The notes: generated by a model not told the origin, from the sequence alone. A stretch of 64,000 bases of DNA from Fibrobacter sp. UWB11 (GCF_900143015.1 NZ_FSRT01000001.1:496001-560000), one strand, 5' to 3'. Shown: positions 8,692-18,784, numbered from the stretch's first letter. Translations and numbers: made by a program.

Positions 8692-10647
8692 TTACAGGGG
8701 AAGCTGGCCGAAGAATCGCCAAAGGAGAACGCCAACAATCAAAGTACCCAAGTAGAACGGCAAGTAGCCGGCTTGGGCAAAACGGACCAAGTCACCGAGC
8801 TTGTGGACAAACCAGACCGTAAAGGCGAGGAGTCCTTCAATCACGTAATCGTTGAATGCGCGGGCAACGCGGGCGATACCGCCAAAGATGAACTGGCGGA
8901 CGACGGCGTAGTACATTTCATCGAAGTAGAACTTGTGGTAAATGACTTTGTAGATGCCGCTGCGGTTGGTTTCGTCGAGAGCGCGTTGGACTTTTGCCCA
9001 CGGGCTTGCATAAAGCAACCAAGCAATTACAAGTGCGACAACCGCAATGCCCACAGCTACAAACGGAATCCATTCGGCATGATCGAATCTCACCAACTGC
9101 GGAACATGCAACGCACCCGGCTCAAAGAACTTCTCGAAAAGTCCCTTGCCTAAAACACCGCTCAAGAGAGCCGGAATCGCAAGGATTACAATCGGGAGCG
9201 TCATGGCGAAATCTTCATGAACATGGCCTGCCTTTACGCCTTCGTGGCGCGGAGCGCCGTGGAATGCGAGGAAGAACAGACGGAACATGTAGAATGTCGT
9301 GAGGCCGCTCGTGAGGAGTGCAAGTCCGAATACAACGTAATGATGTCCCTGGAATGCGGCGAGGATGATTTCATCCTTGGAGAAGAATCCGGAGAACGGC
9401 GGAATGCCCGAAATCGCGAGAATCGAAATGAGCGTGCAAACGTAGGTGAGCTTCATCTTCTTGCCGAGACCGCCCATCGCATCGAGATCGTTCGTACCGA
9501 CCTGATGAATAAGGCTACCGGCGATGAGGAACAAGCTGCACTTGAAGAAGGCGTGCGTAAAAATGTGGAATGTCGAGGCTGTCCAACCGGTAACGGCGAC
9601 AACCTGACCAATCTTGCAAGCGCCAAGCGCAAACATCATGTAACCGAGCTGCGAAAGCGTGGAGTAGGCGAGAATGCGCTTGATGTCTTTTTGCGTACAA
9701 GCGATGACTGCGGCAAAGACCATCGTGAATGCGCCCACCCACATGATGAGCGTGAGGGCGTTATCGCAAATGGCAAAGAATGGGAACAGACGAGCGACCA
9801 AATAAACGCCTGCGACGACCATCGTTGCACTGTGAATGATAGAGCTGACGGGTGTCGGACCTTCCATGGCGTTCGGGAGCCAAATATGCATCGGGAACAT
9901 GGCGGACTTGCCCCAGCCACCGGTGAAAATCAAGATGGAACCGAGAACGAGCGCTTCGGACTTCGGGATTGTCACAAGACCTAGGTTGATGAACTGCTTC
10001 TGGAAATCGATGAGGCTGAGCGAATTGAGCGTCGAAAAGTCGAAACTGCCGACGACGTAGCTCACGAGCACAATGCCGAGCAAGAAGAAGCTATCGGCAA
10101 AGCGGGTGAGGATGAACGCTTGCTTGGAGGCGCTCACAGCACTTGGCTTGTGGTACCAGAAACCGATGAGCAAGTAACTCGAAACGCCGACGAGTTCCCA
10201 GAAAATGAACATCTGGAAAAGGTTTGTCGCAATGACGAGCCCGAGCATGCTAAAGCTGAACAGCGAGAGCAGTGCAAAGAAACGCCCAGCGGCACGGTCT
10301 TCGCGCATGTAGCCGATGCTGTAGATGTTCACCATGAAGCTGATGAACGTGACAACCACGAGCATCATTACGGAAAGTGGGTCTACGAGCATGCCGATTC
10401 TTGCGACCAAATCCCCGATGAAGGGGATGAATGTGTGGTCAAAGAGAATCGCCTTTTGCGGTGCAAAGTCCGAGCTGAAGTAATGGAAGGCGAGTGTGCC
10501 TGCGGCGGCAAATGCAAGGCCGTTGCAGATGACTGCTAAAATCGCAGCTGCTTTGGCGCACTTGTTTCCGAGGAAAAGCCCGTTCACGACGAACGTGAGG
10601 AGCGGGAGCAAAAGAATCAAATAACCGAGAGTGATATCATTAATCAT
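8692..10647 (-). CDS. nuoL: NADH-quinone oxidoreductase subunit L
   Basis: This 651-residue protein is the largest antiporter-like subunit, at the distal end of the membrane arm. The proton-pump core shows KSAMFPMHIWLPNAMEGPTP and STLSQLGYM, and FWELVGVSSYLLIGFW is a NuoL hallmark. The C-terminal extension (about residues 500-651) fits the long lateral helix and last membrane segment of the family. The start overlaps the end of nuoK by 8 bp. Confidence 0.96.
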   Translation of the reverse strand: MINDITLGYLILLLPLLTFVVNGLFLGNKCAKAAAILAVICNGLAFAAAGTLAFHYFSSDFAPQKAILFDHTFIPFIGDLVARIGMLVDPLSVMMLVVVTFISFMVNIYSIGYMREDRAAGRFFALLSLFSFSMLGLVIATNLFQMFIFWELVGVSSYLLIGFWYHKPSAVSASKQAFILTRFADSFFLLGIVLVSYVVGSFDFSTLNSLSLIDFQKQFINLGLVTIPKSEALVLGSILIFTGGWGKSAMFPMHIWLPNAMEGPTPVSSIIHSATMVVAGVYLVARLFPFFAICDNALTLIMWVGAFTMVFAAVIACTQKDIKRILAYSTLSQLGYMMFALGACKIGQVVAVTGWTASTFHIFTHAFFKCSLFLIAGSLIHQVGTNDLDAMGGLGKKMKLTYVCTLISILAISGIPPFSGFFSKDEIILAAFQGHHYVVFGLALLTSGLTTFYMFRLFFLAFHGAPRHEGVKAGHVHEDFAMTLPIVILAIPALLSGVLGKGLFEKFFEPGALHVPQLVRFDHAEWIPFVAVGIAVVALVIAWLLYASPWAKVQRALDETNRSGIYKVIYHKFYFDEMYYAVVRQFIFGGIARVARAFNDYVIEGLLAFTVWFVHKLGDLVRFAQAGYLPFYLGTLIVGVLLWRFFGQLPL

Positions 10648-10945
10648 GGAGATCCCTCAACTGGTCAACGTCAAGACTCTTGTGGCGGCGGTACATGGTC
10701 ACGATAATCGCAAGGGCGATGGCCATTTCGCAAGCCGTCACGGCAATGACAAAGATACTGAACAGAGCGCCTGCGGTCGCGTCGTGTGCGGTGAAGTAGG
10801 CAAAACTGATAAAGTTGATGTTTGCTGCATTCAGCATGAGCTCAATGGAAATGAGCATGCCGATGAGATGACGGCGGCGCATCAGGCCCCAAACGCCAAT
10901 CCCGAACAGCAAAAATGCGAGAATCAAGCAATTCAGAAGGTTCAT
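10640..10945 (-). CDS. nuoK: NADH-quinone oxidoreductase subunit K
   Basis: This 101-residue subunit with three membrane segments has the typical NuoK pattern: a MRRRHLIGMLISIELMLNA-like loop and helix with the conserved Glu, then the second conserved acidic residue in CEMAIALAI. It couples quinone reduction to proton movement in the membrane arm. It overlaps nuoJ by 4 bp and nuoL by 8 bp, which points to tight translational coupling. Confidence 0.96.
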   Translation of the reverse strand: MNLLNCLILAFLLFGIGVWGLMRRRHLIGMLISIELMLNAANINFISFAYFTAHDATAGALFSIFVIAVTACEMAIALAIIVTMYRRHKSLDVDQLRDLHD

Positions 10946-11514
10946 TTGCTAGCCTCCTCTTCGATATCTTCCTTGGTGCGGCGGGCGACCGTGATAGCGC
11001 AAATAAGCGTCATCAAGAGGAGCACGCTCACGATTTCAAACGGGATGATGAATCCGTTCGGATCGTTACCGAGCAAGCGCAAGGCGAAGTTTTGGAGTGA
11101 AGAATAGTCGGCGGGGGAGTTCACGATGCCACTTGCCAAGTCCGGAGTCGGCAGCACGCATTTGACCATCACGAATACAAACGCGATGGAGAGCGCAAAT
11201 GCGGTGAAAATTCGCGGCATCTTTGTCGTGAAAGCGTCTTCTCCCAAGTGGCTTGTGAGGAGAATCGTAAACACCACGAAGATCACGACACCGCCCACGT
11301 AAACCATCACCTGGGCAAGCGCAATGAATTCCGCGTGCATGAGCATGTAGAGGATGGCGGTCGTGACAAAGCTAAAGATGAGGAACACGGCACTCTGCAA
11401 AATGTTCTTGACGGCGACGCAGCAGACTGCGGTCAAGAGAATCACGAGTGCAACGACATAGAACGCAATGTCCATGCCTCCTATCGGGAATGATAAAGGC
11501 AAATCCGGGAACAT
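10942..11514 (-). CDS. nuoJ: NADH-quinone oxidoreductase subunit J
   Basis: This 190-residue protein with five membrane segments shows the conserved YVGGVVIFVVFTILL stretch that forms the pi-bulge helix near the E-channel of complex I. The C-terminus (RRTKEDIEEEASK) is cytoplasmic and charged. The gene sits between nuoI and nuoK with a 1 bp and a 4 bp overlap, in canonical nuo order. Confidence 0.95.
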   Translation of the reverse strand: MFPDLPLSFPIGGMDIAFYVVALVILLTAVCCVAVKNILQSAVFLIFSFVTTAILYMLMHAEFIALAQVMVYVGGVVIFVVFTILLTSHLGEDAFTTKMPRIFTAFALSIAFVFVMVKCVLPTPDLASGIVNSPADYSSLQNFALRLLGNDPNGFIIPFEIVSVLLLMTLICAITVARRTKEDIEEEASK

Positions 11515-11987
11515 TAACCTTGTCCCTCCTTCTTATTTAAAATCATTTCGAGATCGTTCGGGTCGGTTGTCGCGACTTCGAAAGCGGGGCTCATGCGGAT
11601 GGCTCCAAACGGGCAGGCTTCCACGCAGAGGCCACACTGGGTGCAACTGGCGAAGTGGTACACGTAACGTCCGAGAACCTTCTTGCCCGCAATGTTCTTT
11701 GTGGCAAGCACGTTGATGGAGGCGTTCGGGCAGGCACGTTCGCACATGCCGCAAGCGGTGCAGTGGTTGTTGCCGTCTGCATCTTCGATCATCTCGAGGC
11801 GGCCGCGGTAGCGGTCGTGCATTTTGAGCGTTTTGCGGTTTTCGGGGTACTGTTCCGTAACGATGCGCTTAGGATTGAAAAAGTACTTGAGCGTCACGGA
11901 TAATCCGCAAATAAGGCTCCACGGACCCGTAATGCAACGCTTTAGGTAGCGTTTAATATATTGGATTGTTGAAATTTTTTCGTTCAT
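11514..11987 (-). CDS. nuoI: NADH-quinone oxidoreductase subunit I (2x[4Fe-4S])
   Basis: This 157-residue iron-sulfur subunit carries two CxxCxxCxxxCP motifs, CTACGMCERACP and CTQCGLCVEACP, that bind clusters N6a and N6b on the electron path to N2 and quinone. The start at 11987 (MNEKISTIQ) is chosen because it follows the nuoH stop by 1 nt; an upstream in-frame ATG at 12017 would lie inside nuoH and add ten unlikely residues. The length is normal for the family. Confidence 0.95.
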   Translation of the reverse strand: MNEKISTIQYIKRYLKRCITGPWSLICGLSVTLKYFFNPKRIVTEQYPENRKTLKMHDRYRGRLEMIEDADGNNHCTACGMCERACPNASINVLATKNIAGKKVLGRYVYHFASCTQCGLCVEACPFGAIRMSPAFEVATTDPNDLEMILNKKEGQG

Positions 11988-11988
11988 A

Positions 11989-13110
11989 CTAACCACCGAT
12001 GGCGATAAATGCTGCACCGGCCACTAGCAAAACCAGGTTGACGGGCAGTAAAAACTTCCATTCAAAGTCCATGAGTTGGTCAACACGCGGGCGCACGAAC
12101 GTCCAACGGACCATCATGTAGCACCAGACCATAAAATAAATCTTTGCGAAGAACCATACAACGCCAGGCACCATGTTCAAAACGTTGTCCACAGCGGCGA
12201 TGCCGATGCACGGCGGGAAGAATCCCCCGAGGAAGCATGTGGTTGCAAGTGCGGAGTTCGTGATGAGGGCGATGTATTCGGCGAGGTAGAACATGGCAAA
12301 CGGGGTGCCATTGTATTCCGTGTGGTAACCACCCGTGAGTTCCTGTTCTGCTTCGGCAATGTCGAACGGAGCGCGGTTCATTTCGGCAGTACTGGAAATG
12401 AAGAACAAGATGAAGGCGATGAAACCGAGGACCGGGATCTTGAAAATCCACCAGTCAAAAATGGTTCCTTCCTGGCCCATTGTAATGTTCATGAGGTTTG
12501 TGGAACCCGAAATCATGACGACGAACAGGAGAATCATCGCAAACGAAATTTCGTAGCTGATCATCTGGGCGCCACTGCGGAGTGCACCGAGCAAGGAATA
12601 CTTATTGTTACTGCTCCAGCCGCCAAGCAAAATGCCGAGCACGCCAAAGCCGTTCACTGCGATGATGAGCGGGATGCCCATTGAGACGTCGGCGACCACG
12701 AGATTCTTGTCGAATGGAATCAAGGCGCAGACGATAAACGGTGCAATCAAGACGATTAGCGGAGCCAAGTAGAACATGAGCTTGTCAGCGCCACTCGGAG
12801 CGTACACTTCCTTGAAGAGCATCTTGATCACGTCCGCGATGGTCTGGATTGTGCCATGCCAGCCAAGACGCATCGGGCCCAAGCGGCATTGCACGTGAGC
12901 GCACACCTTGCGTTCCATGTAAATGAGAATCGGGGCAGAGCCGATGTTCACCACGCAAACAGCGATAATGCAAATCACAGCGTTGATGAGGAAGGCGACG
13001 ACGCTGTTGAGGTCTTCGGACTGGATGTTTGCGGGCAGATATTCTGCCAAGCGCGGAACCCATTCACGGACAAAGTCGCCAATAGGATGTGTTACTGAAG
13101 GTACAAACAT
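11989..13110 (-). CDS. nuoH: NADH-quinone oxidoreductase subunit H
   Basis: This 373-residue membrane subunit forms the quinone chamber at the interface of the two complex I arms. The family signatures are present: ERKVCAHVQCRLGPMR, the AEMNRAPFDIAEAEQELTGG-type loop and EYIALI. It follows nuoD by only 3 bp. In complete operons nuoE, nuoF and nuoG lie between nuoD and nuoH, so their absence here is structural and not a matter of annotation. Confidence 0.96.
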   Translation of the reverse strand: MFVPSVTHPIGDFVREWVPRLAEYLPANIQSEDLNSVVAFLINAVICIIAVCVVNIGSAPILIYMERKVCAHVQCRLGPMRLGWHGTIQTIADVIKMLFKEVYAPSGADKLMFYLAPLIVLIAPFIVCALIPFDKNLVVADVSMGIPLIIAVNGFGVLGILLGGWSSNNKYSLLGALRSGAQMISYEISFAMILLFVVMISGSTNLMNITMGQEGTIFDWWIFKIPVLGFIAFILFFISSTAEMNRAPFDIAEAEQELTGGYHTEYNGTPFAMFYLAEYIALITNSALATTCFLGGFFPPCIGIAAVDNVLNMVPGVVWFFAKIYFMVWCYMMVRWTFVRPRVDQLMDFEWKFLLPVNLVLLVAGAAFIAIGG

Positions 13111-13113
13111 ATA

Positions 13114-14250
13114 TTACCTGTCAATTTCCGGAATCACGGGGTCAAGAGTTGCCATGATGGTCACGAGGTCCGAAATCTTGTGACCTTGAGCCATCTTGTT
13201 AATCGCTCCAATATGCGGGAAGCTTGGACCGCGTGTGTGGATGCGGTACGGCTTTTCACCGGTCGTTGCGGCGACAACGTAAGTTGCGTAAAGACCTTTA
13301 GCTGTTTCAATTTCGCTGTAGTAGCGACCCACGGGGAGTCGCACCGGCTTTTCCTTGGAACGCCACGGACCTTCTGGGAACTTTTCGACGCACTGGCGCA
13401 GAATTTTCAGCGATTGATGGATTTCTGCAATGCGGATTTGGTAACGGTCATAGCAGTCGCCGTTATGGAATACGGGCACGTCAAAATCGAACTGGTCGTA
13501 AATGCTGTACGGGTTTGCACGGCGCACGTCAAAGTTCACGCCGCTAGCACGGAGCACAGGGCCAGAGCATCCGTAAGCAATCGCATCTTCTTTGCTCAAA
13601 ACGCCAATGCCGATGCTACGTTCCAACACGATGATGTTTTTCGAAAGGAATCTTTCGTAGTCCTTCATCGTATCTTCCATGTGGTCGAGGAATGCTTTCA
13701 CGCGCGGGATAAATGTATCCGGCACGTCATAGCGGCTTCCGCCTGGTCTAAAGAAGTTTGTCGTAAGGCGTGAACCAGTCACTTCTTCGAGCATGTCGTG
13801 AATCATTTCACGTTCTTTAAAGCCGAACAAGAGGCAAGTTTGTCCGCCAAGGTCACCGCCAAAGCAACCGTAGAACACCAAGTGCGAGGCAATGCGGCCA
13901 AGTTCCTGGAGCATCACGCGGATGTATTCGCCACGGAGCGGAACGCCCACGTTCATGCCCTTTTCAAGAGCGATGACAACGCCCAAGTTGTTTTGGATAG
14001 CTGTCAAATAGTCCTGACGGTCCGACATCGCGATGTATTGCAAGTAGCTCATCGATTCCGCTTGCTTTTCCATACCGCGGTGGATATAGCCAAAGTGCGG
14101 GACAACTTCTACAATGGTCTCACCGTCCATGCGGAGCGTGAGTCGCAAAGCACCGTGAGTACTCGGGTGCTGCGGGCCCATGTTGATAAAAAATTCTTCA
14201 GTATTCGATTTGCGTTCGAGGCGAAATCCCGGAGGTAACTGATGACTCAT
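13114..14250 (-). CDS. nuoD: NADH-quinone oxidoreductase subunit D
   Basis: This 378-residue 49-kDa-type subunit contributes to the quinone site beside cluster N2. The loop [13 protein letters not shown] near residue 25 carries the conserved His, and the C-terminal [16 protein letters not shown] stretch is typical. It is a separate gene here and is not fused to nuoC as in E. coli. It overlaps the upstream nuoBC gene by 4 bp. Confidence 0.96.
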   Translation of the reverse strand: MSHQLPPGFRLERKSNTEEFFINMGPQHPSTHGALRLTLRMDGETIVEVVPHFGYIHRGMEKQAESMSYLQYIAMSDRQDYLTAIQNNLGVVIALEKGMNVGVPLRGEYIRVMLQELGRIASHLVFYGCFGGDLGGQTCLLFGFKEREMIHDMLEEVTGSRLTTNFFRPGGSRYDVPDTFIPRVKAFLDHMEDTMKDYERFLSKNIIVLERSIGIGVLSKEDAIAYGCSGPVLRASGVNFDVRRANPYSIYDQFDFDVPVFHNGDCYDRYQIRIAEIHQSLKILRQCVEKFPEGPWRSKEKPVRLPVGRYYSEIETAKGLYATYVVAATTGEKPYRIHTRGPSFPHIGAINKMAQGHKISDLVTIMATLDPVIPEIDR

Positions 14251-15506
14251 ATAGGCCTCCTAATCATTTCCGGGTGAGTAAAGTCTTTACGGAGCGGGTA
14301 ACCCACGAAGTCCTTGTCCAAGAAAATGCGACGAAGGTCGGGGTGATTTTCAAACTTGATGCCGAACATGTCGTAAACTTCGCGTTCCTTGATTTCTGCA
14401 CCGGGGTAAAGGTGCGAAATGGTCGGGACACTGGCCAAAAGCGATGTTGGGCGCTTTTCTTCTTCAATGGAAAAGTCTTTTTTGACTTGCACACAAAGGA
14501 AAATCTTGTGGCCGATTTCAAGGCTTCTGAGCATTGTGACCATATCAAAGTGGTCATCGTAGTCAATCGCGGTCACGTCAATGAGGTAATCCATCTTGAA
14601 TTCGGGATCGTTCTTGACAAATTCAACAACGTTCAAGTAGTCCTCTTTTTCGAGCATGACTTCGAGCGGGCAGTCAGCAGGCATCTTGGCGACGACATCT
14701 TCTGGAGTGTCTTCACCGCGCGTATGCACAGTCACGTTCGGGAATTTGGCGCGGAGCTTTGCAAAAAGTTCTTGCTGTGTAAGGCCCAAACGCTTGAACG
14801 GCACGCGTTCCACTTCCGGAAAATCCGGCTTCTTGACGCGAATTGGCTTGAAGGCGCTCTTGTAGTCCGGATTTTCTTCCTTGAATTTTGCGCGGGCTTC
14901 TGCCATTTGCTCGTCTTTCATTTCTTCGAGGGCTGCCCAGGTCTTTGCGGCTTCGCGATAGCGGTCCATCGTCGAAACGTCTTTCGGTTCGCCTTCGTGC
15001 CACGGATTGCGGCAAGTTTCTTTGAGAATCTTTTCGCGGAGCGTCAAAAGTCCATGGAACAATGCTTCGGGGCGCGGCGGGCAGCCGGGAACGAACACAT
15101 CGACCGGAATCAAGTTCTGTGCACCACGGACAACAGAATAGTTGTCGTAGATGAACGGGCCACCGCTAATCGTGCAGGCACCCATAGCAATGACGTACTT
15201 GGGACCGGGAATTTGTTCCCAAAGCATCTGGATGGCGGGTGCCATGCGGCGGGTAATTGTACCTGCCAAAATAAACAAGTCCGCTTGTCGCGGGGACGAG
15301 CGGAACACTTCAGAACCAAAGCGGGCGATATCGTAGCGAGCCATGGAACTCGACATCATTTCGATAGCGCAGCAACTTGTACCGTATGTAAGCGGCCAAA
15401 TAGAATTAGCACGAGCCCAGTTGACTACGTAGTCGATTGCATTGACAACGTATTTTCCACCGGGAATCGGGTCAAGAATCTTCGGAGCTAAATTAATTAT
15501 TCCCAT
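14247..15506 (-). CDS. nuoBC: Fused NADH-quinone oxidoreductase subunits B and C
   Basis: A single uninterrupted 419-residue frame encodes NuoB (about residues 1-170) followed by NuoC (about 225-419). The NuoB part has all ligands of cluster N2: the CC pair in [10 protein letters not shown], the Cys of GACTISGG and the Cys of PGCPPRPEA. The NuoC part has the family signature [11 protein letters not shown] with NHPDLRRI. A charged linker (about 170-225, rich in Glu, Lys and Ala) joins them. Both halves look functional, so this is a fusion and not a frameshift artefact. It overlaps nuoA by 10 bp. Confidence 0.95.
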   Translation of the reverse strand: MGIINLAPKILDPIPGGKYVVNAIDYVVNWARANSIWPLTYGTSCCAIEMMSSSMARYDIARFGSEVFRSSPRQADLFILAGTITRRMAPAIQMLWEQIPGPKYVIAMGACTISGGPFIYDNYSVVRGAQNLIPVDVFVPGCPPRPEALFHGLLTLREKILKETCRNPWHEGEPKDVSTMDRYREAAKTWAALEEMKDEQMAEARAKFKEENPDYKSAFKPIRVKKPDFPEVERVPFKRLGLTQQELFAKLRAKFPNVTVHTRGEDTPEDVVAKMPADCPLEVMLEKEDYLNVVEFVKNDPEFKMDYLIDVTAIDYDDHFDMVTMLRSLEIGHKIFLCVQVKKDFSIEEEKRPTSLLASVPTISHLYPGAEIKEREVYDMFGIKFENHPDLRRIFLDKDFVGYPLRKDFTHPEMIRRPI

Positions 15507-15877
15507 TTGAGAATTCCTTTCTTCCAGGCGTAGGCGAGACCTGAAACGAGAATTGCTATAAAGATGACGAGGTCGATAACGACGACTGATGGCGGGAGCG
15601 CCGTGTGGCCAGCCATGATTTCCCTGAAGTTCATCATGACGGGGAAGAGGAACAGCGCTTCGATATCAAACACGAGGAAGAGCAAGGCGAACAGATAGTA
15701 GCCCACCTTGAACTGAATTCTTGCGTTGCCGATGGTTTCCATACCGCATTCGTACGGTGCCATCTTGTTCTTTGTATTCTTGGTGCGGTAGCCTAGCAAT
15801 AGGCCTGTGACGGTTGCCGCCGCCGCGATAAACGCGCCCAGAAAAAGGAAGATTGATAGAATGATGTATTCAGACAT
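15497..15877 (-). CDS. nuoA: NADH-quinone oxidoreductase subunit A
   Basis: This 126-residue protein with three membrane segments has the NuoA pattern: a first helix, a polar loop with [19 protein letters not shown] containing the conserved Glu-Cys-Gly, then two helices with a DIEALFLFP segment. It is the first gene of the nuo operon. Only 26 bp separate it from the stop of the upstream gene on the same strand, and part of that is heptad repeat, so either transcription continues from rel or the promoter lies inside the upstream gene. Confidence 0.96.
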   Translation of the reverse strand: MSEYIILSIFLFLGAFIAAAATVTGLLLGYRTKNTKNKMAPYECGMETIGNARIQFKVGYYLFALLFLVFDIEALFLFPVMMNFREIMAGHTALPPSVVVIDLVIFIAILVSGLAYAWKKGILKWE

Positions 15878-15882
15878 AGTCG

Positions 15883-15908
15883 TTAGTTTTTAGTCAATGG
15901 TCATTAGT
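15883..15908. repeat. Heptad repeat (TTRGTYR)n, short copy
   Basis: About four 7-nt units of the form TTAGTYA follow each other between nuoA and the unknown gene upstream, overlapping the end of the latter. It is the shortest member of the heptad family seen at 20501-20591, 21268-21302 and 49852-49949. Confidence 0.6.
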
Positions 15909-16497
15909 AGAAATTCTGCAAGTCCTGAACGGTTCCGAACAGCGTATTGCCAATCTGGAAGCGGTCCAGAACGTGTTTCAGCAAGTCCTTAAATTCATCG
16001 ATAGTGCCTGCATTCATGGTATTCAATTTACCTTGAATGTCACTCACGAAACCATAAACCACCGGGCTCGATTTCATGCCTTGCATTTCCCCACTCCATT
16101 GCTGCAACACTTTATCTGTATCAATCCTTGCAATCACGTAGCGCGTTGTCGAAAGCAGTTCCTGCAAAAAATGCACGAGGAAGATTTCTTCTTGCAAAAT
16201 ACCCCAGCGTTTGTCTTTAGAGTAAAGCGAAGAATTTTCTGCCTTGCCGTAGAAAATGGCAGCCTGCGCATATTCAAGACAAGTCATCAAGAGTCGTTCG
16301 TAACGCTTGATGTCCTTGCTCAAGTGCTGGTACCAGGCATTGTTCTCTTCGGGTGAGGAGTCCTTTGCTTCTGCGATTTCGTTCGGGAACAGCGCACGGA
16401 AAGCGTAATAAACTTCCTCGTAATAGCGGTTCCTCATACGGCAGTTGAACGCGCGATTTTTTTGTGTGTAGTCGCAATGGTGTAGGGACGATATCAT
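15904..16497 (-). CDS. Unrecognised protein coupled to rel
   Basis: This 197-residue protein matches no family I recognise. It is mostly helical and charged, with aromatic residues (RNRYYEEVYYAFRALF near residue 22-37), and has no signal peptide or membrane segment. The start codon overlaps the rel stop codon in an ATGA arrangement, which indicates translational coupling and expression with rel. An alternative start is the Met at 16437. Its place between rel and nuoA could reflect a role in stress or energy regulation, but that is only context. Confidence 0.75.
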   Translation of the reverse strand: MISSLHHCDYTQKNRAFNCRMRNRYYEEVYYAFRALFPNEIAEAKDSSPEENNAWYQHLSKDIKRYERLLMTCLEYAQAAIFYGKAENSSLYSKDKRWGILQEEIFLVHFLQELLSTTRYVIARIDTDKVLQQWSGEMQGMKSSPVVYGFVSDIQGKLNTMNAGTIDEFKDLLKHVLDRFQIGNTLFGTVQDLQNFY

Positions 16498-18641
16498 GCT
16501 TTTTCAACCCCTCTGACGCCTTCGACTTGCCTTATCTTGGTCACAATGGCATCGACCTGGTCTTTACGGAACGCTTTGAATTCCATGCGGATGCGACCTG
16601 TGTATTGGGCGCTCGCAATGCTCAAGCGGTCAAGAGCCAAGTTTTCGTCTTTCAAGACCATCAAAATGCTGAGTGGCAAGTTCTTTCGGTTGTCTGTTTC
16701 AATCGTGAGGTGCGTTGTAAATGGCTTTGTAACGTCTGCGCTCCAATCGACCGGAATGAGCTGGCTTTCCGGAAAATCCTTGAGGCAAGGGCAGTCGCTC
16801 TTGTGCACTTCGATACCGATTTGCGGACGCATGACGCCGACAATTCTATCGCCTGGAACAGGGCCGCAGCAACTGGAGAAATGGATGAGGAGACTGGTTT
16901 CTTGGCCAATCATCAACGGCATTTCGTCGGTAAGAGGATTTCCTTTGTCTTTTCCGAATAACGGATAAAAGCGCAGTGCCGCCGTTTCTTTTGTAATGTC
17001 GTTTCCGCCATTCAAGAAACGGTGGATGTCCTGGAGTGGGAGTTCGCCCTGACCAATCTTTTCGAAAAATTCATTAAGGCTTGTCATGCCAAAGTGCTTG
17101 AGGATGTCCTCGTCTTTGGGACGTTTGTCTTTTTCGATTTTGAGGAGGCGAAGTTCGCGAGTCCAAATTTCTTTACCGAGGCTGCGCGATTGGATGATGA
17201 TACTTGTCTTCATCCACTTGCGGAGTTCCTGCTTGGCCTTGATGGTCTTGACCATTTCTAGCCATTCTGGGCTCGGCTCTTGGTTCGGGCTCTTTAAAAT
17301 CTGGATGGTGGCTCCATGCGGCACCGGTTCGTCAAGGCTTACGACCTTGTCGTTGATGCGGGCGCCAATGCAATGCAGGCCGAGTTCCGAGTGGACGGCG
17401 AACGCAAAGTCCAAAACGATGGCGCCTTCGGGGAGTTCAATAGATGCGCCCTTCGGGGTAAACACAGTCATGCCTTCGGGCTTCAAGTCCACCTTCAAGA
17501 AGTCGAGGTATTCCTTGGAGTCCGAAATTTCGGATTGCAACTTTACCATGTGGTCGAGCCAGGCGAGTTCTTCGCCTTCGTGTTGCGTTTCCATCTTGTA
17601 CGCCCAGTGCGCGGCGAATCCCTTTTCGGCGGTTAAGTCCATGTCCTTTGTGCGGATCTGGACTTCGACCATCTTGTTTTCGGGACCGATGACTGTGGTG
17701 TGGATGCTCTGGTAAAGGTTCGGCTTCGGGGTGGCGATGTAGTCTTTGAAGCGGCTTTGAAGCGGCGTCCAAAGGTTGTGTACGTAACCTAGAGCGAGGT
17801 AGCATTCCGGAATTGTCTCGACGATAATGCGGATGGCGAAAATATCGAAGATGTCTTCGAATCCGCAACCGCGCGCAAGCATCTTGTTGTAAATGCTGTA
17901 AATGTTCTTGGTGCGCCCCTGAATGGTGCAGTCGAAATCTTCGAGAGCCATCTTGATTTGCAGAGGGCCAATCACGGATTGCACGTACTTTTCGCGTTTT
18001 TCCTTGTTCTCGATAAGCGCATCGACAAGCTTTTGGTATTCGTCCGGGTTTACGTACTTAAAGCTCAAATCTTCGAGTTCGGTTTTCAGCTTGTATAGAC
18101 CGAACCTATGGGTGAGCGGCACGTAAATGTCGAGTGTTTCTTGTGCAATAATTTTTCGCTTTTCGGGCTTCATGTATCGCATGGTGCGCATGTTGTGGAT
18201 GCGGTCTGCGATTTTAATCATGATGACGCGCGGGTCTTTAGCCATAGCCGTAATGAGCTTACGGTAGGTGCTTGCCTTTTGCGCTGTCTTACTCGCTTCC
18301 TGAACGGCGGTAATCTTTGTTACCGCATCGACCATGAAAGCTGTGTCTTCGCCAAAAAGTTCAGAAATTTCGTTGAGGGTATGCGGGGTGTCTTCCACCA
18401 CGTCGTGCAATAAGCCTGCTAGTACCGTTGCCTGGTCTTGCTTTAAGTCGGCAAGAATCTTGGCCACTTCGTAAGGGTGTTCTGTGTAGGGCATGCCGCT
18501 CTTGCGGTATTGACCATCATGGGCATCGGCGATAAAGGCTATAGCTTTTCTAAGAATCCCTTCGTCTAGTTTTGGATTCTTCTTAAGGAGCACACTTACA
18601 ATGTGCTCTTGGTTCGTTGTAAATTTAGCCTGATCCATCAT
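16494..18641 (-). CDS. rel: Bifunctional (p)ppGpp synthetase/hydrolase
   Basis: This protein of about 715 residues is a long RelA/SpoT homologue. The hydrolase domain is intact (HD pair in LLHDVVEDTP near residue 80), the synthetase domain has the YQSIHT motif near residue 310, and TGS (about 385-450) and ACT (about 645-715) regulatory domains follow. Both catalytic domains look active, so it should make and break the starvation alarmone. The longest frame starts with TTG at 18647, but the ATG at 18641 or 18638 is more likely. It is followed by the unknown 197-residue gene and then the nuo operon on the same strand. Confidence 0.94.
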   Translation of the reverse strand: MMDQAKFTTNQEHIVSVLLKKNPKLDEGILRKAIAFIADAHDGQYRKSGMPYTEHPYEVAKILADLKQDQATVLAGLLHDVVEDTPHTLNEISELFGEDTAFMVDAVTKITAVQEASKTAQKASTYRKLITAMAKDPRVIMIKIADRIHNMRTMRYMKPEKRKIIAQETLDIYVPLTHRFGLYKLKTELEDLSFKYVNPDEYQKLVDALIENKEKREKYVQSVIGPLQIKMALEDFDCTIQGRTKNIYSIYNKMLARGCGFEDIFDIFAIRIIVETIPECYLALGYVHNLWTPLQSRFKDYIATPKPNLYQSIHTTVIGPENKMVEVQIRTKDMDLTAEKGFAAHWAYKMETQHEGEELAWLDHMVKLQSEISDSKEYLDFLKVDLKPEGMTVFTPKGASIELPEGAIVLDFAFAVHSELGLHCIGARINDKVVSLDEPVPHGATIQILKSPNQEPSPEWLEMVKTIKAKQELRKWMKTSIIIQSRSLGKEIWTRELRLLKIEKDKRPKDEDILKHFGMTSLNEFFEKIGQGELPLQDIHRFLNGGNDITKETAALRFYPLFGKDKGNPLTDEMPLMIGQETSLLIHFSSCCGPVPGDRIVGVMRPQIGIEVHKSDCPCLKDFPESQLIPVDWSADVTKPFTTHLTIETDNRKNLPLSILMVLKDENLALDRLSIASAQYTGRIRMEFKAFRKDQVDAIVTKIRQVEGVRGVEKA

Positions 18642-18784
18642 TCTCAATTTATCTAATAATTTGATACTTATGCGGCTTTTTTTCGAAAATATGCCAAAAA
18701 TAAGACGAAAAAAGCATCGACTTGACTAGAAAAAAGGAAAAATGGAAAATTTCCAGTTTGCGGGTAGATGCATCTGAATGAGTC

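Noticed and set aside
14274-15491. 405-codon plus-strand frame opposite nuoBC
   Set aside because: Antisense shadow. The fused nuoBC frame has all cluster ligands and fits the operon.
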